Source: JAEZDR01 sp039811185
GTDB taxonomy: Bacteria; Bacteroidota; Bacteroidia; Chitinophagales; Chitinophagaceae
DNA: 16,607 nucleotides
Direction of reading: 5' to 3'
Assembly: GCA_039811185.1 (NCBI GenBank)
Contig: JBDHYF010000020.1
Location: 1-16,607, forward strand
Part shown: in pieces, positions 1 through 6,622 of the stretch
Numbering within the stretch: position 1 is the first letter of the stretch
Layout of the letters: each line of letters opens with the position of its first letter
The notes under the pieces: model-generated
The model's database searches: none
The model's input: only the letters and a program-made list of their open reading frames with translations
What the model was told of the DNA's origin: nothing
Position numbers and translations under genes: made by a program

Positions 1-234
1 TGGGGCAGCACTTTGTTCTTGTTCGACACAATCGGACTTGGTTTATTTACTATTGTTGGAATAACAAAAAGCATTGACGCAGGACTTCCTTTTTGGGCTT
101 GTATAATAATGGGCACAATTACAGTTTCTGTTGGTGGTGTAATTAGAGATGTTAGACCAAACGGAAGCATTTGTTACTTTGATGAAACAAGATTTAAAGA
201 TTTTAGCATACGAAATCGAAAAACTATATTTTAA
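1..234 (+). CDS. TRIC-family (UPF0126/YadS-like) cation channel, 3' end only, C-terminally shortened
   Basis: The frame is open from the first base, so the gene starts upstream. The visible residues include LFLFDTIGLGLFTIVGI, then DAGLPFW and GGVIRDV, which match the second half-repeat of TRIC/UPF0126 membrane proteins (the family of E. coli YicG and YadS). Those proteins are about 205 residues with two homologous three-helix units and act as monovalent cation channels in the inner membrane. In the family, GGVIRD is followed by a hydrophobic stretch, an FxKE-like segment and two more helices, roughly 60 or more residues. Here only about 27 polar residues (including NGSICYF and RNRKTIF) follow before the TAA. 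The last helices are therefore missing, either by truncation or by an upstream frameshift I cannot resolve. The urea transporter starts 25 bases downstream on the same strand. The family call is fairly sure; whether the product functions is doubtful. Confidence 0.7.
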   Translation, partial: WGSTLFLFDTIGLGLFTIVGITKSIDAGLPFWACIIMGTITVSVGGVIRDVRPNGSICYFDETRFKDFSIRNRKTIF

Positions 235-259
235 ATAAACCATCTTTCAATGTTAAATA

Positions 260-1180
260 ATGCTTAGAAAATTTGAAATAAGAAATGGAGTAGTCGAAAA
301 GCTCATTTATTCAATGCTTATTGTGCTAAAAGGGCTTGGACAAATAATGCTCCAGGAAAATGCCGTTACAGGATTACTTTTTCTCATTGGCATTTTCTAT
401 GGTTCATTTATAATGGGTGCTGCTGCGCTTTTAGCAGTAGTGTGTGGAACTACTACTGCCTTACTGCTGAAATATGAAAAATCAGAAATTGACAAAGGAC
501 TTTACGGTTTTAGTGCGGCATTGGTTGGTGTTGCAGCCATACTATTTCTAAAACCAGTTTTGATAAGTTGGATTATTATTATTATTGGCTCAGCGTTAGC
601 AACTGTGTTGCAGCACCTTTTTATAAAACGAAAAATACCTGCTTTCACACTGCCTTTTGTTTTGGTAACTTGGATTATCCTTTTATTTGCCAATAATTAT
701 TTCACAAGTATCATTTCAGAACTACCCGTGGCAACTGCCTCTGCTAACAATAATTTTACTTTTGTTTTCAAGGGCTATGGACAAGTAATTTTTCAAGGTA
801 GTTTAGTTTCTGGAATGCTCTTTTTCATCGCAGTATTTATTAGTTCGCCAATTTCTGCATTATATGGACTTGCTGGAGCAATGCTATCCGCTGTTATTGC
901 ATTCAACCTCTCTGCGCCTGCCAGCGATATAAGCCTTGGACTATTTAGTTATAATGCTGTATTGTGCGCTATTGTGTTTGCAGACAACCAAATTAAAGAC
1001 GGATTTTGGGTTTTAATTGCCGTGTTACTTTCGCTTGCCATTAGCTTCTTAATGTTGAAGTTTAACATTACCCAACTTACGTTTCCTTTTGTTTTGGCAT
1101 CTTGCATTACTCTCTTATTTAGGAAATACCTCGGTAAATCAATACAAAAAGAAACAATTAACCAAAATACTCAACATTGA
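260..1180 (+). CDS. Urea transporter (UT/SLC14-type)
   Basis: 306-residue integral membrane protein of the urea transporter family, which lets urea pass through the inner membrane by a channel-like path. The fold's internal duplication is visible. KGLGQIMLQ at residues 24-32 repeats as KGYGQVIFQ at 171-179. GLYGFSAALVG at 80-90 repeats as GLFSYNAVLCA at 227-237. FTLPFVLVTW at 129-138 repeats as LTFPFVLASC at 273-282. These are the conserved pore segments of each half. About ten hydrophobic helices are visible, and the length is normal for bacterial members. The ATG at 260 lies just after the truncated TRIC gene, so the two may share a transcript. No urease or urea-pathway gene is in the window, so the role of imported urea cannot be read from context. 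An attC-like repeat begins 11 bases after the stop codon. Confidence 0.88.
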   Translation: MLRKFEIRNGVVEKLIYSMLIVLKGLGQIMLQENAVTGLLFLIGIFYGSFIMGAAALLAVVCGTTTALLLKYEKSEIDKGLYGFSAALVGVAAILFLKPVLISWIIIIIGSALATVLQHLFIKRKIPAFTLPFVLVTWIILLFANNYFTSIISELPVATASANNNFTFVFKGYGQVIFQGSLVSGMLFFIAVFISSPISALYGLAGAMLSAVIAFNLSAPASDISLGLFSYNAVLCAIVFADNQIKDGFWVLIAVLLSLAISFLMLKFNITQLTFPFVLASCITLLFRKYLGKSIQKETINQNTQH

Positions 1181-1191
1181 CAATTAAAACT

Positions 1192-1329
1192 ACCGCTAAC
1201 ATCGGTTTGGCACAAGTGGGGCTTTGGTGCTAAATTTGAACATTGGGAATTCTAATCAACTTTTGTACTAACATAAACATTTGTACTTCTAATTCTCGCT
1301 CCTTCGCAAAGCCGCAAACCGTTGTGCGA
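1192..1329 (+). repeat. attC-like imperfect inverted-repeat element, copy A
   Basis: The left arm (1195-1230) contains CGGTTTGGCACAAGTGGGGC. The right arm (1296-1328) contains GCCGCAAACCGTTGTGCG, whose reverse complement begins CGCACAACGGTTTGCGGC. The two arms therefore pair imperfectly around a variable AT-rich middle of about 65 bases. The core GGTTTGGCAnAA followed by GGGCT recurs in the same orientation in copy B (2734 onward). The layout (outer TAAC/GTTG ends, mismatched arms, variable middle) recalls integron attC sites or related Bacteroidota intergenic repeats. No canonical GTTRRRY site was confirmed, so attC-like is an inference. Confidence 0.55.
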
Positions 1330-1544
1330 AATATTGGCAGACAACCTTAAACTGACAAAGAGCAATACACCTGACGCTTTTTAATAAAAACTTGGTGTTT
1401 GTCAGGTAAAATTTGACAGCACCAGCTAATTGCATACTATTTGTTAACGGACTTCAAATGGCAATTTACCTATAGGCTAAACTGTGACACATGAAAGTTG
1501 CATTCCTGCAACTGTTATTTATTCACTTTTAAACATGTTATAAA
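1330..1544. other. Non-coding leader before the lipoprotein gene
   Basis: With copy A this makes a gene-free stretch of about 364 bases (1181-1544). I see no convincing reading frame. A weak inverted repeat, ACCTGAC near 1368 and GTCAGGT near 1402, encloses an AT-rich segment with the near-palindrome TTTTTAATAAAAA. It could be a terminator or an attenuator-like hairpin. A TTTG box occurs at 1440-1443, but no TAnnTTTG follows at the right spacing, so I do not call a promoter. Confidence 0.3.
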
Positions 1545-2423
1545 ATGAAAAAAACAATTTTATTACCGCTAATAAGCGCAATATCACTGCTTTTTGTTTT
1601 TGTAGCTTGTAAAAAGGAAAGTCCAATTGCAACACCTGCTAGTTCTCAATCTAACTCTTTAATGCTTCAAAGCACAGCAAATCGTTCGTCTTTGCCTTTT
1701 GAACTGGAAGCCTTATTTGCAGACGAAGGGGTAAACTACAATTCCTTAAGTCTTGATTCAGTTGCTGCCATTCATAATCAGGCAATGGAATATGTTGTAG
1801 ATAAAATAGTAGAGGATGAAATTTGCGCATAAGACAATGAAGAGTTTAGGAGCAGATTAGCATCTTATCTAGAAGGGTTTTTAACCACCAAGAGATTAAG
1901 TGCACAGATTAAAATAAATTCAATTGAAGACGCAAAGGGTTATGATGATATGGATTTTTGTTCAACTGGTTTTGAATCATCGTCAGAAGCGACAGAGCTA
2001 ACTTGTGAAGTTCAAAACGCTTTTAATGATTTTTCAACTGATAAAATATCCGCATCGGAATTTTCTGAACGCATTAATAGCGTCATTAGTAATGCTAACA
2101 ATTTAGGAGATTTAGATGAAAAAAGGGTTGTGCAGGTAACTGCCACTATTTGCAGAAGCTCAGTTTTCTTTTGGAAAGATAACTTGTCTAGGCTTCGGGA
2201 AAAACTTATGAGCCATTGCGGTACTGGTTTCTCAGGACTTGCACAGCGAAATAACATACCTTGGGGTGGTGTTGCATATGCTGATGCTTCCGGTGCAATT
2301 ACATGGGGACGAGTTGGCTTTTTCGCAGCCGGCGGACCTGCGGGTGCAGTAGCGTGCGGCTTAGCAGGAGCAGCAGGACATTCCCTATTAAGATTAGTCT
2401 GCTTTGGAATTTTTGGAAGCTAA
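1545..2423 (+). pseudogene. Secreted lipoprotein with Gly/Ala-rich C-terminus, interrupted by an in-frame TAA
   Basis: Two open pieces, 1545-1832 and 1950-2423, lie in the same frame. The codons between them (1833-1949) are all sense and read as ordinary protein (for example NEEFRSRLASYLEGFL). The only break is the TAA at 1830-1832, so this is one gene of about 292 codons with a nonsense codon at position 96. The N-terminus is a lipoprotein signal: MKKT, a hydrophobic stretch and a lipobox ending in Cys22, followed by charged KKE. The product would be anchored in a membrane. The C-terminal third is rich in Gly and Ala (for example GGPAGAVACGLAGAAGH) and contains several cysteines. This resembles the hydrophobic tails of bacteriocin-like precursors, but I recognise no family. 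The first in-frame ATG after the stop is at 1950, which would give a 157-residue product without a signal. The small membrane protein follows after 6 bases. A sequencing error, recent decay and readthrough are all possible. Confidence 0.6.
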
Positions 2424-2429
2424 AAACCT

Positions 2430-2669
2430 ATGACCATGAAATCATTTAACGAATTTTATATAAGCTCAGAAAGAATTTTTTGGACAGTAAATTTTGCGTT
2501 CGCCATAATGATTGTATTGCTTATTGGTTTTACTTTCAATTTTGGCATAAACGAAATATTCATTCAATTAGGAATAGCCATCGCTATGACCTTCCTTCTG
2601 GTTTGGATTTTAGGAGGCTATAAAAAAATTAAATCCAACTATTTGGCAAGAAAGGCTAATAAAAAATAG
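2430..2669 (+). CDS. Small two-helix membrane protein of unknown function
   Basis: 79 residues. Two hydrophobic segments, about 17-39 and 43-64, are linked by a short NEIF turn. The C-terminus is strongly basic (YKKIKSNYLARKANKK), so by the positive-inside rule both ends should face the cytoplasm. The ATG at 2430 comes 6 bases after the end of the broken lipoprotein gene, with another in-frame ATG at 2436. The close spacing suggests one transcript and perhaps coupled translation, and a strong terminator follows. Small membrane partners placed after bacteriocin-like genes are often immunity proteins; here that is only a positional inference. No family is recognised. Confidence 0.6.
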   Translation: MTMKSFNEFYISSERIFWTVNFAFAIMIVLLIGFTFNFGINEIFIQLGIAIAMTFLLVWILGGYKKIKSNYLARKANKK

Positions 2670-2680
2670 CTGCTAAACTA

Positions 2681-2719
2681 AATGACAGAGGAAGAATATT
2701 AATCCTCTGTCATTCTTTT
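2681..2719 (+). terminator. Rho-independent terminator of the lipoprotein/membrane-protein pair
   Basis: A perfect 12-bp stem (AATGACAGAGGA at 2681-2692 and TCCTCTGTCATT at 2703-2714) with a 10-base AT-rich loop is followed by CTTTT. It begins 11 bases after the stop codon of the small membrane protein. Confidence 0.8.
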
Positions 2720-2733
2720 ATGACAGAATTCGC

Positions 2734-2930
2734 ACAACAAGGGGTTTGGCAAAATGTGGGCTGAGGGAACTTTTTCTTTCAACTGCAAATTTCCAATTTA
2801 GCTTTTGTTCCGGCTGACCGAACGCTATTAAACATTAAATCATAATTTCAGCAATGAACAGATATCAACTTCAGTACGCTAGGCAGACGGAACGCAGATG
2901 TCCCGCACTTCGCAAACACTCGAATGTTGT
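2734..2930 (+). repeat. attC-like imperfect inverted-repeat element, copy B
   Basis: The left arm (2734-2760) starts ACAACAAGGGGTTTGGCAAA. The right arm (2902-2930) contains CGCAAACACTCGAATGTTGT. Its reverse complement, ACAACATTCGAGTGTTTGCG, pairs with the left arm with gaps. The core matches copy A in the same orientation. The middle (about 140 bases) is variable and has no reading frame. The rest of this gene-free stretch, to 3061, holds a small hairpin (TTGCCG at 3000-3005, CGGCAA at 3011-3016) and a GTTAAAT at 3018-3024 that fits the GTTRRRY consensus of integron core sites. I cannot tell whether that match is meaningful. Confidence 0.5.
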
Positions 2931-3061
2931 AGGCAATAGTTGGTTTTGACGATAGCTCCGTCTACGGATTTTTTCGGACGGTAGGACTGGAGTTCTCACT
3001 TGCCGCTTGTCGGCAATGTTAAATGGACACACCCGAAACTTCAAAGAACTATATTTGACAG

Positions 3062-3820
3062 ATGACTAAAAATTTTCCAGGCGAACAATGGAAGACCGTT
3101 GAATTTGATTTTGAATTTACCAACGACTTTCGCCTTGAAGTTTCCAACTTCGGACGACTTCGGACTTTTAATAAAGTTTCTAACGGAAACATTATTAAAG
3201 GTTCGATGATTAATGGCTACCGTATTGTGCGACTAAAACTATACACACCCAGAGACGAAAGAACACAAGCCAAACTTGACAATTTACAGCAACAAGTCTT
3301 TGCACTTGCAAGGAAACTAAAGTCACAGGTGAAAAATGGGGAAAGCAAACACGTTATCAACGAAACAACCCTACTGCTGGATACGTTAAAAAAGAACGTT
3401 AGCAAGAAGTTTCAGAAGGACCTTAAAGAGCGGACAATAAATTATCATTCGCTCATTCATCGACTCGTCGCTTATTATTTTCTGCCCCCACCAACCTCAA
3501 AACAAACCGTTGTTGCACATCTTGACTATGACAAATTGAATAACAGAGTTTCAAACCTGAAATGGATGACACCAGAAGAAAATTATGAGCATCAAAAAGG
3601 TAGTCCGTATGTAATCAACGACAAACAGCACCGGCGACAAAGACAACAATCAAATCCAAATAGAGCAAAGCTTACTGTGACAAAAGTGATGCTTTTGAAA
3701 AAACTTCTGAATGAAGGCAAATCGGTAAAACAACTGGTAAAGATTTTCAAAGTATCAGACATGCAAATCATCAGAATAAAACGTGGTGAGAACTGGGCGA
3801 ATGTTCCTGCATCAACCTAA
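3062..3820 (+). CDS. NUMOD4-HNH endonuclease
   Basis: 252 residues. The N-terminus (about 8-60) has GEQWK followed by LEVSNFGRLRTF, the NUMOD4 pattern that helps homing-type nucleases bind DNA. Residues 65-120 form a charged, probably coiled-coil helix that is not usual in the short family members. The HNH domain is about 129-178: HRLVAYYF, then VVAHLDYDKLNNRVSNLKWM and ENYEH, with His133, His153, Asp155, Asn160/161, Asn165 and Trp168 in the expected places of HNH_3 enzymes. The C-terminus (about 200-247) resembles a resolvase-like helix-turn-helix: AKLT, then LLNEGKSVKQLVKIFKVS and IKRGENW. The protein should therefore cut DNA at a specific site. Such genes often sit in introns, inteins or phages, but here the gene stands alone between two repeat elements and may be a selfish or defensive passenger. 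The ATG at 3062 puts the NUMOD4 motif at the very N-terminus. Confidence 0.85.
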   Translation: MTKNFPGEQWKTVEFDFEFTNDFRLEVSNFGRLRTFNKVSNGNIIKGSMINGYRIVRLKLYTPRDERTQAKLDNLQQQVFALARKLKSQVKNGESKHVINETTLLLDTLKKNVSKKFQKDLKERTINYHSLIHRLVAYYFLPPPTSKQTVVAHLDYDKLNNRVSNLKWMTPEENYEHQKGSPYVINDKQHRRQRQQSNPNRAKLTVTKVMLLKKLLNEGKSVKQLVKIFKVSDMQIIRIKRGENWANVPAST

Positions 3821-4175
3821 TGACAGAGAGAAGCACATGCCACCAACACGGTTTTGTGCAATAGCGACAGACGAAACGCAGCATCAGCAGTAGGTTCGCT
3901 ACTCAAACATACGAACCAACGCTTTATAAATGCGAAGCATTCACAAACACCATAAAAAAGATACAAATGCCGTGCGTAAACCAAAAGAGCCACTTTTTTG
4001 CCAACACTCTGAATGTGTAAACAATAAATCAAAACTTTCTTTGAATTTTATTTGTCTTTCAAGCTTAAATCCGCAGCAGTATTTAGCCCATCAGAGTAAC
4101 ATAATCAAGACGTTCGTTTACCTTCACGCTACAAACACTTCACCCGTTAAATTCCCTAAGATAAGAAGGTTAAGA
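3821..4175 (+). other. Gene-free stretch with a degenerate repeat element, copy C
   Basis: No convincing gene. A reading frame is open from 3930, but its codons give an unlikely, basic, low-complexity product until about 4176, where the next gene probably starts. The segment 3986-4018 contains GCCACTTTTTTGCCAACACT. Its reverse complement matches the core of copy B (TTGGCAAAA then GTGG), so this is probably the right arm of another member. The matching left arm, perhaps ACCAACACGGTTTTGTGC near 3842, is weak. The copy is diverged or partial. Confidence 0.35.
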
Positions 4176-4688
4176 ATGGATGCACCGGACAAAACTAACT
4201 TCGATGCCTTCGACGAAGAGTACCACGCATGGTATAATAAATTTGAAGAAAAAAATAGCTGAAAGGAAGGCGCATTTGTACGGTATATTGGAATTGATGA
4301 GAACAACGAAGTCAGTATTACCCATCGCCACTATTGTGGATTTCCCGCAGATCCACGGGGCCTGCTGACACTCAATAAAACTTACGAAGTGGAATACAGG
4401 TTGTTGGCTCGCTCGTGGCAATTGGTAAAATTGGTTGGATTCCCTTGCAATCTGGAATTTAGCCCTTCTATATTTAAAGTAATAGATAAAAATGCTGAAG
4501 GCAAACCACTTAAAGTGGGCGGGCGTTTGCGTTATATTGGTGTGGAAGACCGGGTTTTAAAGCCAGACAATACATATGTGGTTGAAGGACTGTTGATGCA
4601 TTACGGCGGTTACGGTTCTGTAGGCGTTAAATTGCTTGGAACTGAAGGCATTTTTGAACGAAGTTTGTTTGAACGGGTTAGGGAATAA
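4176..4688 (+). pseudogene. Tandem beta-domain protein of unknown function, interrupted by an in-frame TGA
   Basis: From ATG 4176 the frame reads 28 codons (ending NKFEEKNS), hits TGA at 4260-4262, then stays open to the TAA at 4686-4688. The first usable start after the TGA is a GTG at 4389, deep inside the first domain, so a restart would lose half of it. This favours one broken gene of about 170 codons. The product has two copies of one small domain. The first has FVRYIGIDE, later LNKTYEVE, then LVKLVGFP and FSPSIFKVI. The second has RLRYIGVED, LKPDNTYVVE, GVKLLGTEG and FERSLFERV. The second copy lacks an insertion of about 24 residues. Such short alternating patterns suggest an SH3-like barrel. 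Neighbouring genes end normally at TGA, so this is not a reassigned codon. I recognise no family. Confidence 0.5.
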
Positions 4689-4736
4689 GCAGTAAAGTTT
4701 GTTGAAAAATTCAAACTCGTTTTCGAGTTTAACTGC
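4689..4736 (+). terminator. Putative terminator hairpin
   Basis: A perfect inner stem, AAACTCG (4713-4719) and CGAGTTT (4724-4730), with a TTTT loop lies inside an outer pair GCAGT (4689-4693) and ACTGC (4732-4736). It directly follows the broken tandem-domain gene. No long T-run follows, so efficient termination is uncertain. Confidence 0.4.
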
Positions 4737-4770
4737 AGTTTCTTGTTCGCTTTAGTGAGATTAAAAGGAC

Positions 4771-4799
4771 GCTGATACAACAACCAGCGTTGCATCAGC
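4771..4799. promoter_or_regulatory. Inverted repeat upstream of the reader-nuclease gene
   Basis: GCTGATACAAC (4771-4781) and GTTGCATCAGC (4789-4799) pair in 10 of 11 positions around a 7-base loop. It ends 35 bases before the chosen ATG and could be an operator or a leader hairpin. The TTG at 4790 lies inside the right arm, one reason not to use it as the start codon. Confidence 0.35.
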
Positions 4800-4834
4800 A
4801 AGCATTCACTTACCGAAAATCCTATGTTTATAAA

Positions 4835-6394
4835 ATGAATAAAGCGCTCTGGCATTTATACAAAGGTTCTGAACAAGGTAAGAACGTAATCGCCCGGTTT
4901 AGATCAGATATAAGCAACCCACATAACCTTGAATTTATTGCACAACGATTATACAGAACATATGTTGATTATTTAGGTGATACAGGAGGGGAGGAAGATT
5001 TTATTATGGCTTGCCACTTGGTTGCCGACGGAATTTTTGCCGATAGAATATTCGTCAATTCAGGAGAAAACGCTCCTGAGTACTTCAACAGATTAGTGGA
5101 CCGGCTTGAACTATGTTTTTTTGACCGCGACAAAGATGAATTACCTGTTAGGGTTGGAAATGAAACACCGCTTCTTTCGCGGGGCGATTATAAAGCGCTG
5201 TGCTCGATCGTGGCAGAAATTTCCCTGGTGCTATATGCGTTCAAAGCGGGTGGACTTTTCTTTTTCCCAATCTTATTTAAGGAACAGTTCGACATCTTTA
5301 TAAAGATACTGGATGTGCTAGGGATACCGATGCCGGCTTTGCCTGGAAAAGCAGACAAAAAAGGACGGCTCCTTATGTATAACGAGATTAACCGGAATAT
5401 CGAAAGGTTTGCGTTAGAAAATGGTTTGTCTCCTGAAGAGACTTGCGCTTGCGTGTATGATTTTGCTTTGATGTTCTTGTGTGACTTATCGAATGATACA
5501 ACACTTCCGGAACCAACGAACGTTTGGCTTACAGGCGGTAGTAAAAGCGATTATGAGTTGTTTTTAAAGAATCCCAAGGAGGCGCTACAATCAGTTTGGA
5601 CGTGTAATGAACGAACGAAGCGTGGCGATATAATTGTTATGTATGTTCGAACTCCTTATAGTTGCATTCAATCAATTTGGCGGGCCGATATTGATGGCGT
5701 TTATACCCCATTCAATTACTATAATAGCCGAACAAGAGTTGTTCGTGGTATCGTTGTGCCTCATATCAACTTAAACGAGTTGAAATCTGATAGCTATTTT
5801 TCAAAATTTCCACTTACCAGAAAGAACTTTCAGGGAGTGAACGGTGTTCGTTTATCTGCAGTCGATTATGCCGAGCTACAACGATTATTTAGAAATAAAG
5901 GCTTTGATACTTCTGTATTACCACAGTTGTACATCCCTGATGTAGCGGCCGATTTGAGTGTAGAATCAGAAAAGGAGGTTGAAGATCTACTGCTCATACC
6001 GCTATTACGGAAACTTGGTTTTGCTGATGCTGATTGGACGCGGCAGCTGATACAAAAAGCAGGTCGGAAAGAAAAAGCAATTCCTGATTTTGTTTTTCTG
6101 CCAAAAGGCGAAACGTATTTCCAAAACGCACCATTAATAATAGAAGTAAAGTTTGATATGGGCTCTAACATTGAACGAACGCGTACATATAACCAGGCTT
6201 TGTCGTACGCTCGTCTGTTAAAATCGTCTTCGTTTGCGATTTGTGATAAGGACAGAATTATCGTGTATAAAGAGCGCAAGGGTACCTTTAATCGTTTTAA
6301 CCCTAATTTTGAAAAACACTGGCAAAACCTAAATAATGCCGATACCTTCAGTGAATTAAAATCGCTCATTGGAAGGGACGCAATCAACTCATAG
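4835..6394 (+). CDS. EVE/PUA-like domain fused to a PD-(D/E)xK nuclease: putative modification-dependent restriction enzyme
   Basis: 519 residues from ATG 4835; the frame extends upstream to a TTG at 4790, but that lies inside a hairpin. Residue numbers below count from 4835. The N-terminal part (1-225) is mostly helical and unrecognised. Residues about 230-350 look like an EVE/PUA-like fold: NVWLTGG at the first strand, then KRGDIIVMYVRTP, later VVRGIVVPHINLNELKSD and ending LSAVDYAELQRLF. Such domains read modified bases. Residues about 376-490 match the HsdR N-terminal nuclease type: EKEVEDLLLIPLLRKLGF, then IPDFVF with Asp418, LIIEVK with Glu437 and Lys439, and YNQALSYARLL with the Gln and Tyr that often follow in this group. 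All core PD-(D/E)xK residues are present, so the nuclease is probably active. There is no helicase or methyltransferase beside it, which suggests a stand-alone enzyme acting on modified DNA. The domain assignment is by motif only; the target is inference. Confidence 0.65.
   Translation: MNKALWHLYKGSEQGKNVIARFRSDISNPHNLEFIAQRLYRTYVDYLGDTGGEEDFIMACHLVADGIFADRIFVNSGENAPEYFNRLVDRLELCFFDRDKDELPVRVGNETPLLSRGDYKALCSIVAEISLVLYAFKAGGLFFFPILFKEQFDIFIKILDVLGIPMPALPGKADKKGRLLMYNEINRNIERFALENGLSPEETCACVYDFALMFLCDLSNDTTLPEPTNVWLTGGSKSDYELFLKNPKEALQSVWTCNERTKRGDIIVMYVRTPYSCIQSIWRADIDGVYTPFNYYNSRTRVVRGIVVPHINLNELKSDSYFSKFPLTRKNFQGVNGVRLSAVDYAELQRLFRNKGFDTSVLPQLYIPDVAADLSVESEKEVEDLLLIPLLRKLGFADADWTRQLIQKAGRKEKAIPDFVFLPKGETYFQNAPLIIEVKFDMGSNIERTRTYNQALSYARLLKSSSFAICDKDRIIVYKERKGTFNRFNPNFEKHWQNLNNADTFSELKSLIGRDAINS
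4882..4904 (+). repeat. 23-base direct repeat, first copy (inside the nuclease gene)
   Basis: This stretch, which contains ACGTAATCGCCCGG, is identical over 23 bases to 6449-6471 and differs immediately outside on both sides. Here it encodes NVIARFR near the N-terminus of the nuclease protein. Confidence 0.85.
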
Positions 6395-6448
6395 GCACAA
6401 CGCCCGATTATTTTCTCCCGCTATGTTCCGGATTTTCTTTTTACAATT

Positions 6449-6471
6449 GAACGTAATCGCCCGGTTTAGAT
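6449..6471 (+). repeat. 23-base direct repeat, second copy (after the nuclease gene)
   Basis: Exact copy of 4882-4904, lying 55 bases after the stop codon. It falls in a 35-codon frame (ATG at 6423) that reads NVIARFR in the same phase, but I do not consider that frame a gene. The surrounding gap (6395-6671) otherwise shows no gene. Confidence 0.85.
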
Positions 6472-6622
6472 TGCAAACGCTTTCCTCAAACAACGCTTTT
6501 ACCGCACTGCGCAAAAGGGCAAACAGATAAGAATAAAAACACGGTCATCACGCCAAAAGCCGCTCGCAATGCGGTTGACAGCGTAGATGAAACAATTTAC
6601 AAATTCGGTTTACCTCAGTTTC

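Noticed and set aside
1192..4020. CRISPR array
   Set aside because: The repeats are few, long, imperfect and over 1 kb apart with genes between, and no cas genes are present.
3930..4175. Open frame of about 82 codons before the tandem-domain gene, starting MRSIHKHHKK
   Set aside because: It crosses a degenerate repeat arm, has unlikely composition and no family resemblance. Only the part from ATG 4176 joins a protein-like frame.
4176..4688. Reassigned TGA codon (alternative genetic code)
   Set aside because: The urea transporter and otsAB end at TGA in the normal way, so the genome uses TGA as a stop.
4790..4834. TTG start adding 15 residues to the reader-nuclease protein
   Set aside because: The codon lies within a hairpin arm and the added residues are not protein-like for this family; ATG 4835 is available.
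5866..6387. 173-codon frame on the - strand
   Set aside because: It lies opposite the PD-(D/E)xK domain and is Ser/Arg rich without any motif.
6423..6530. 35-codon frame containing NVIARFR in phase with the nuclease gene
   Set aside because: Only the 23-base repeat is shared; the rest shows no similarity and no gene signals.
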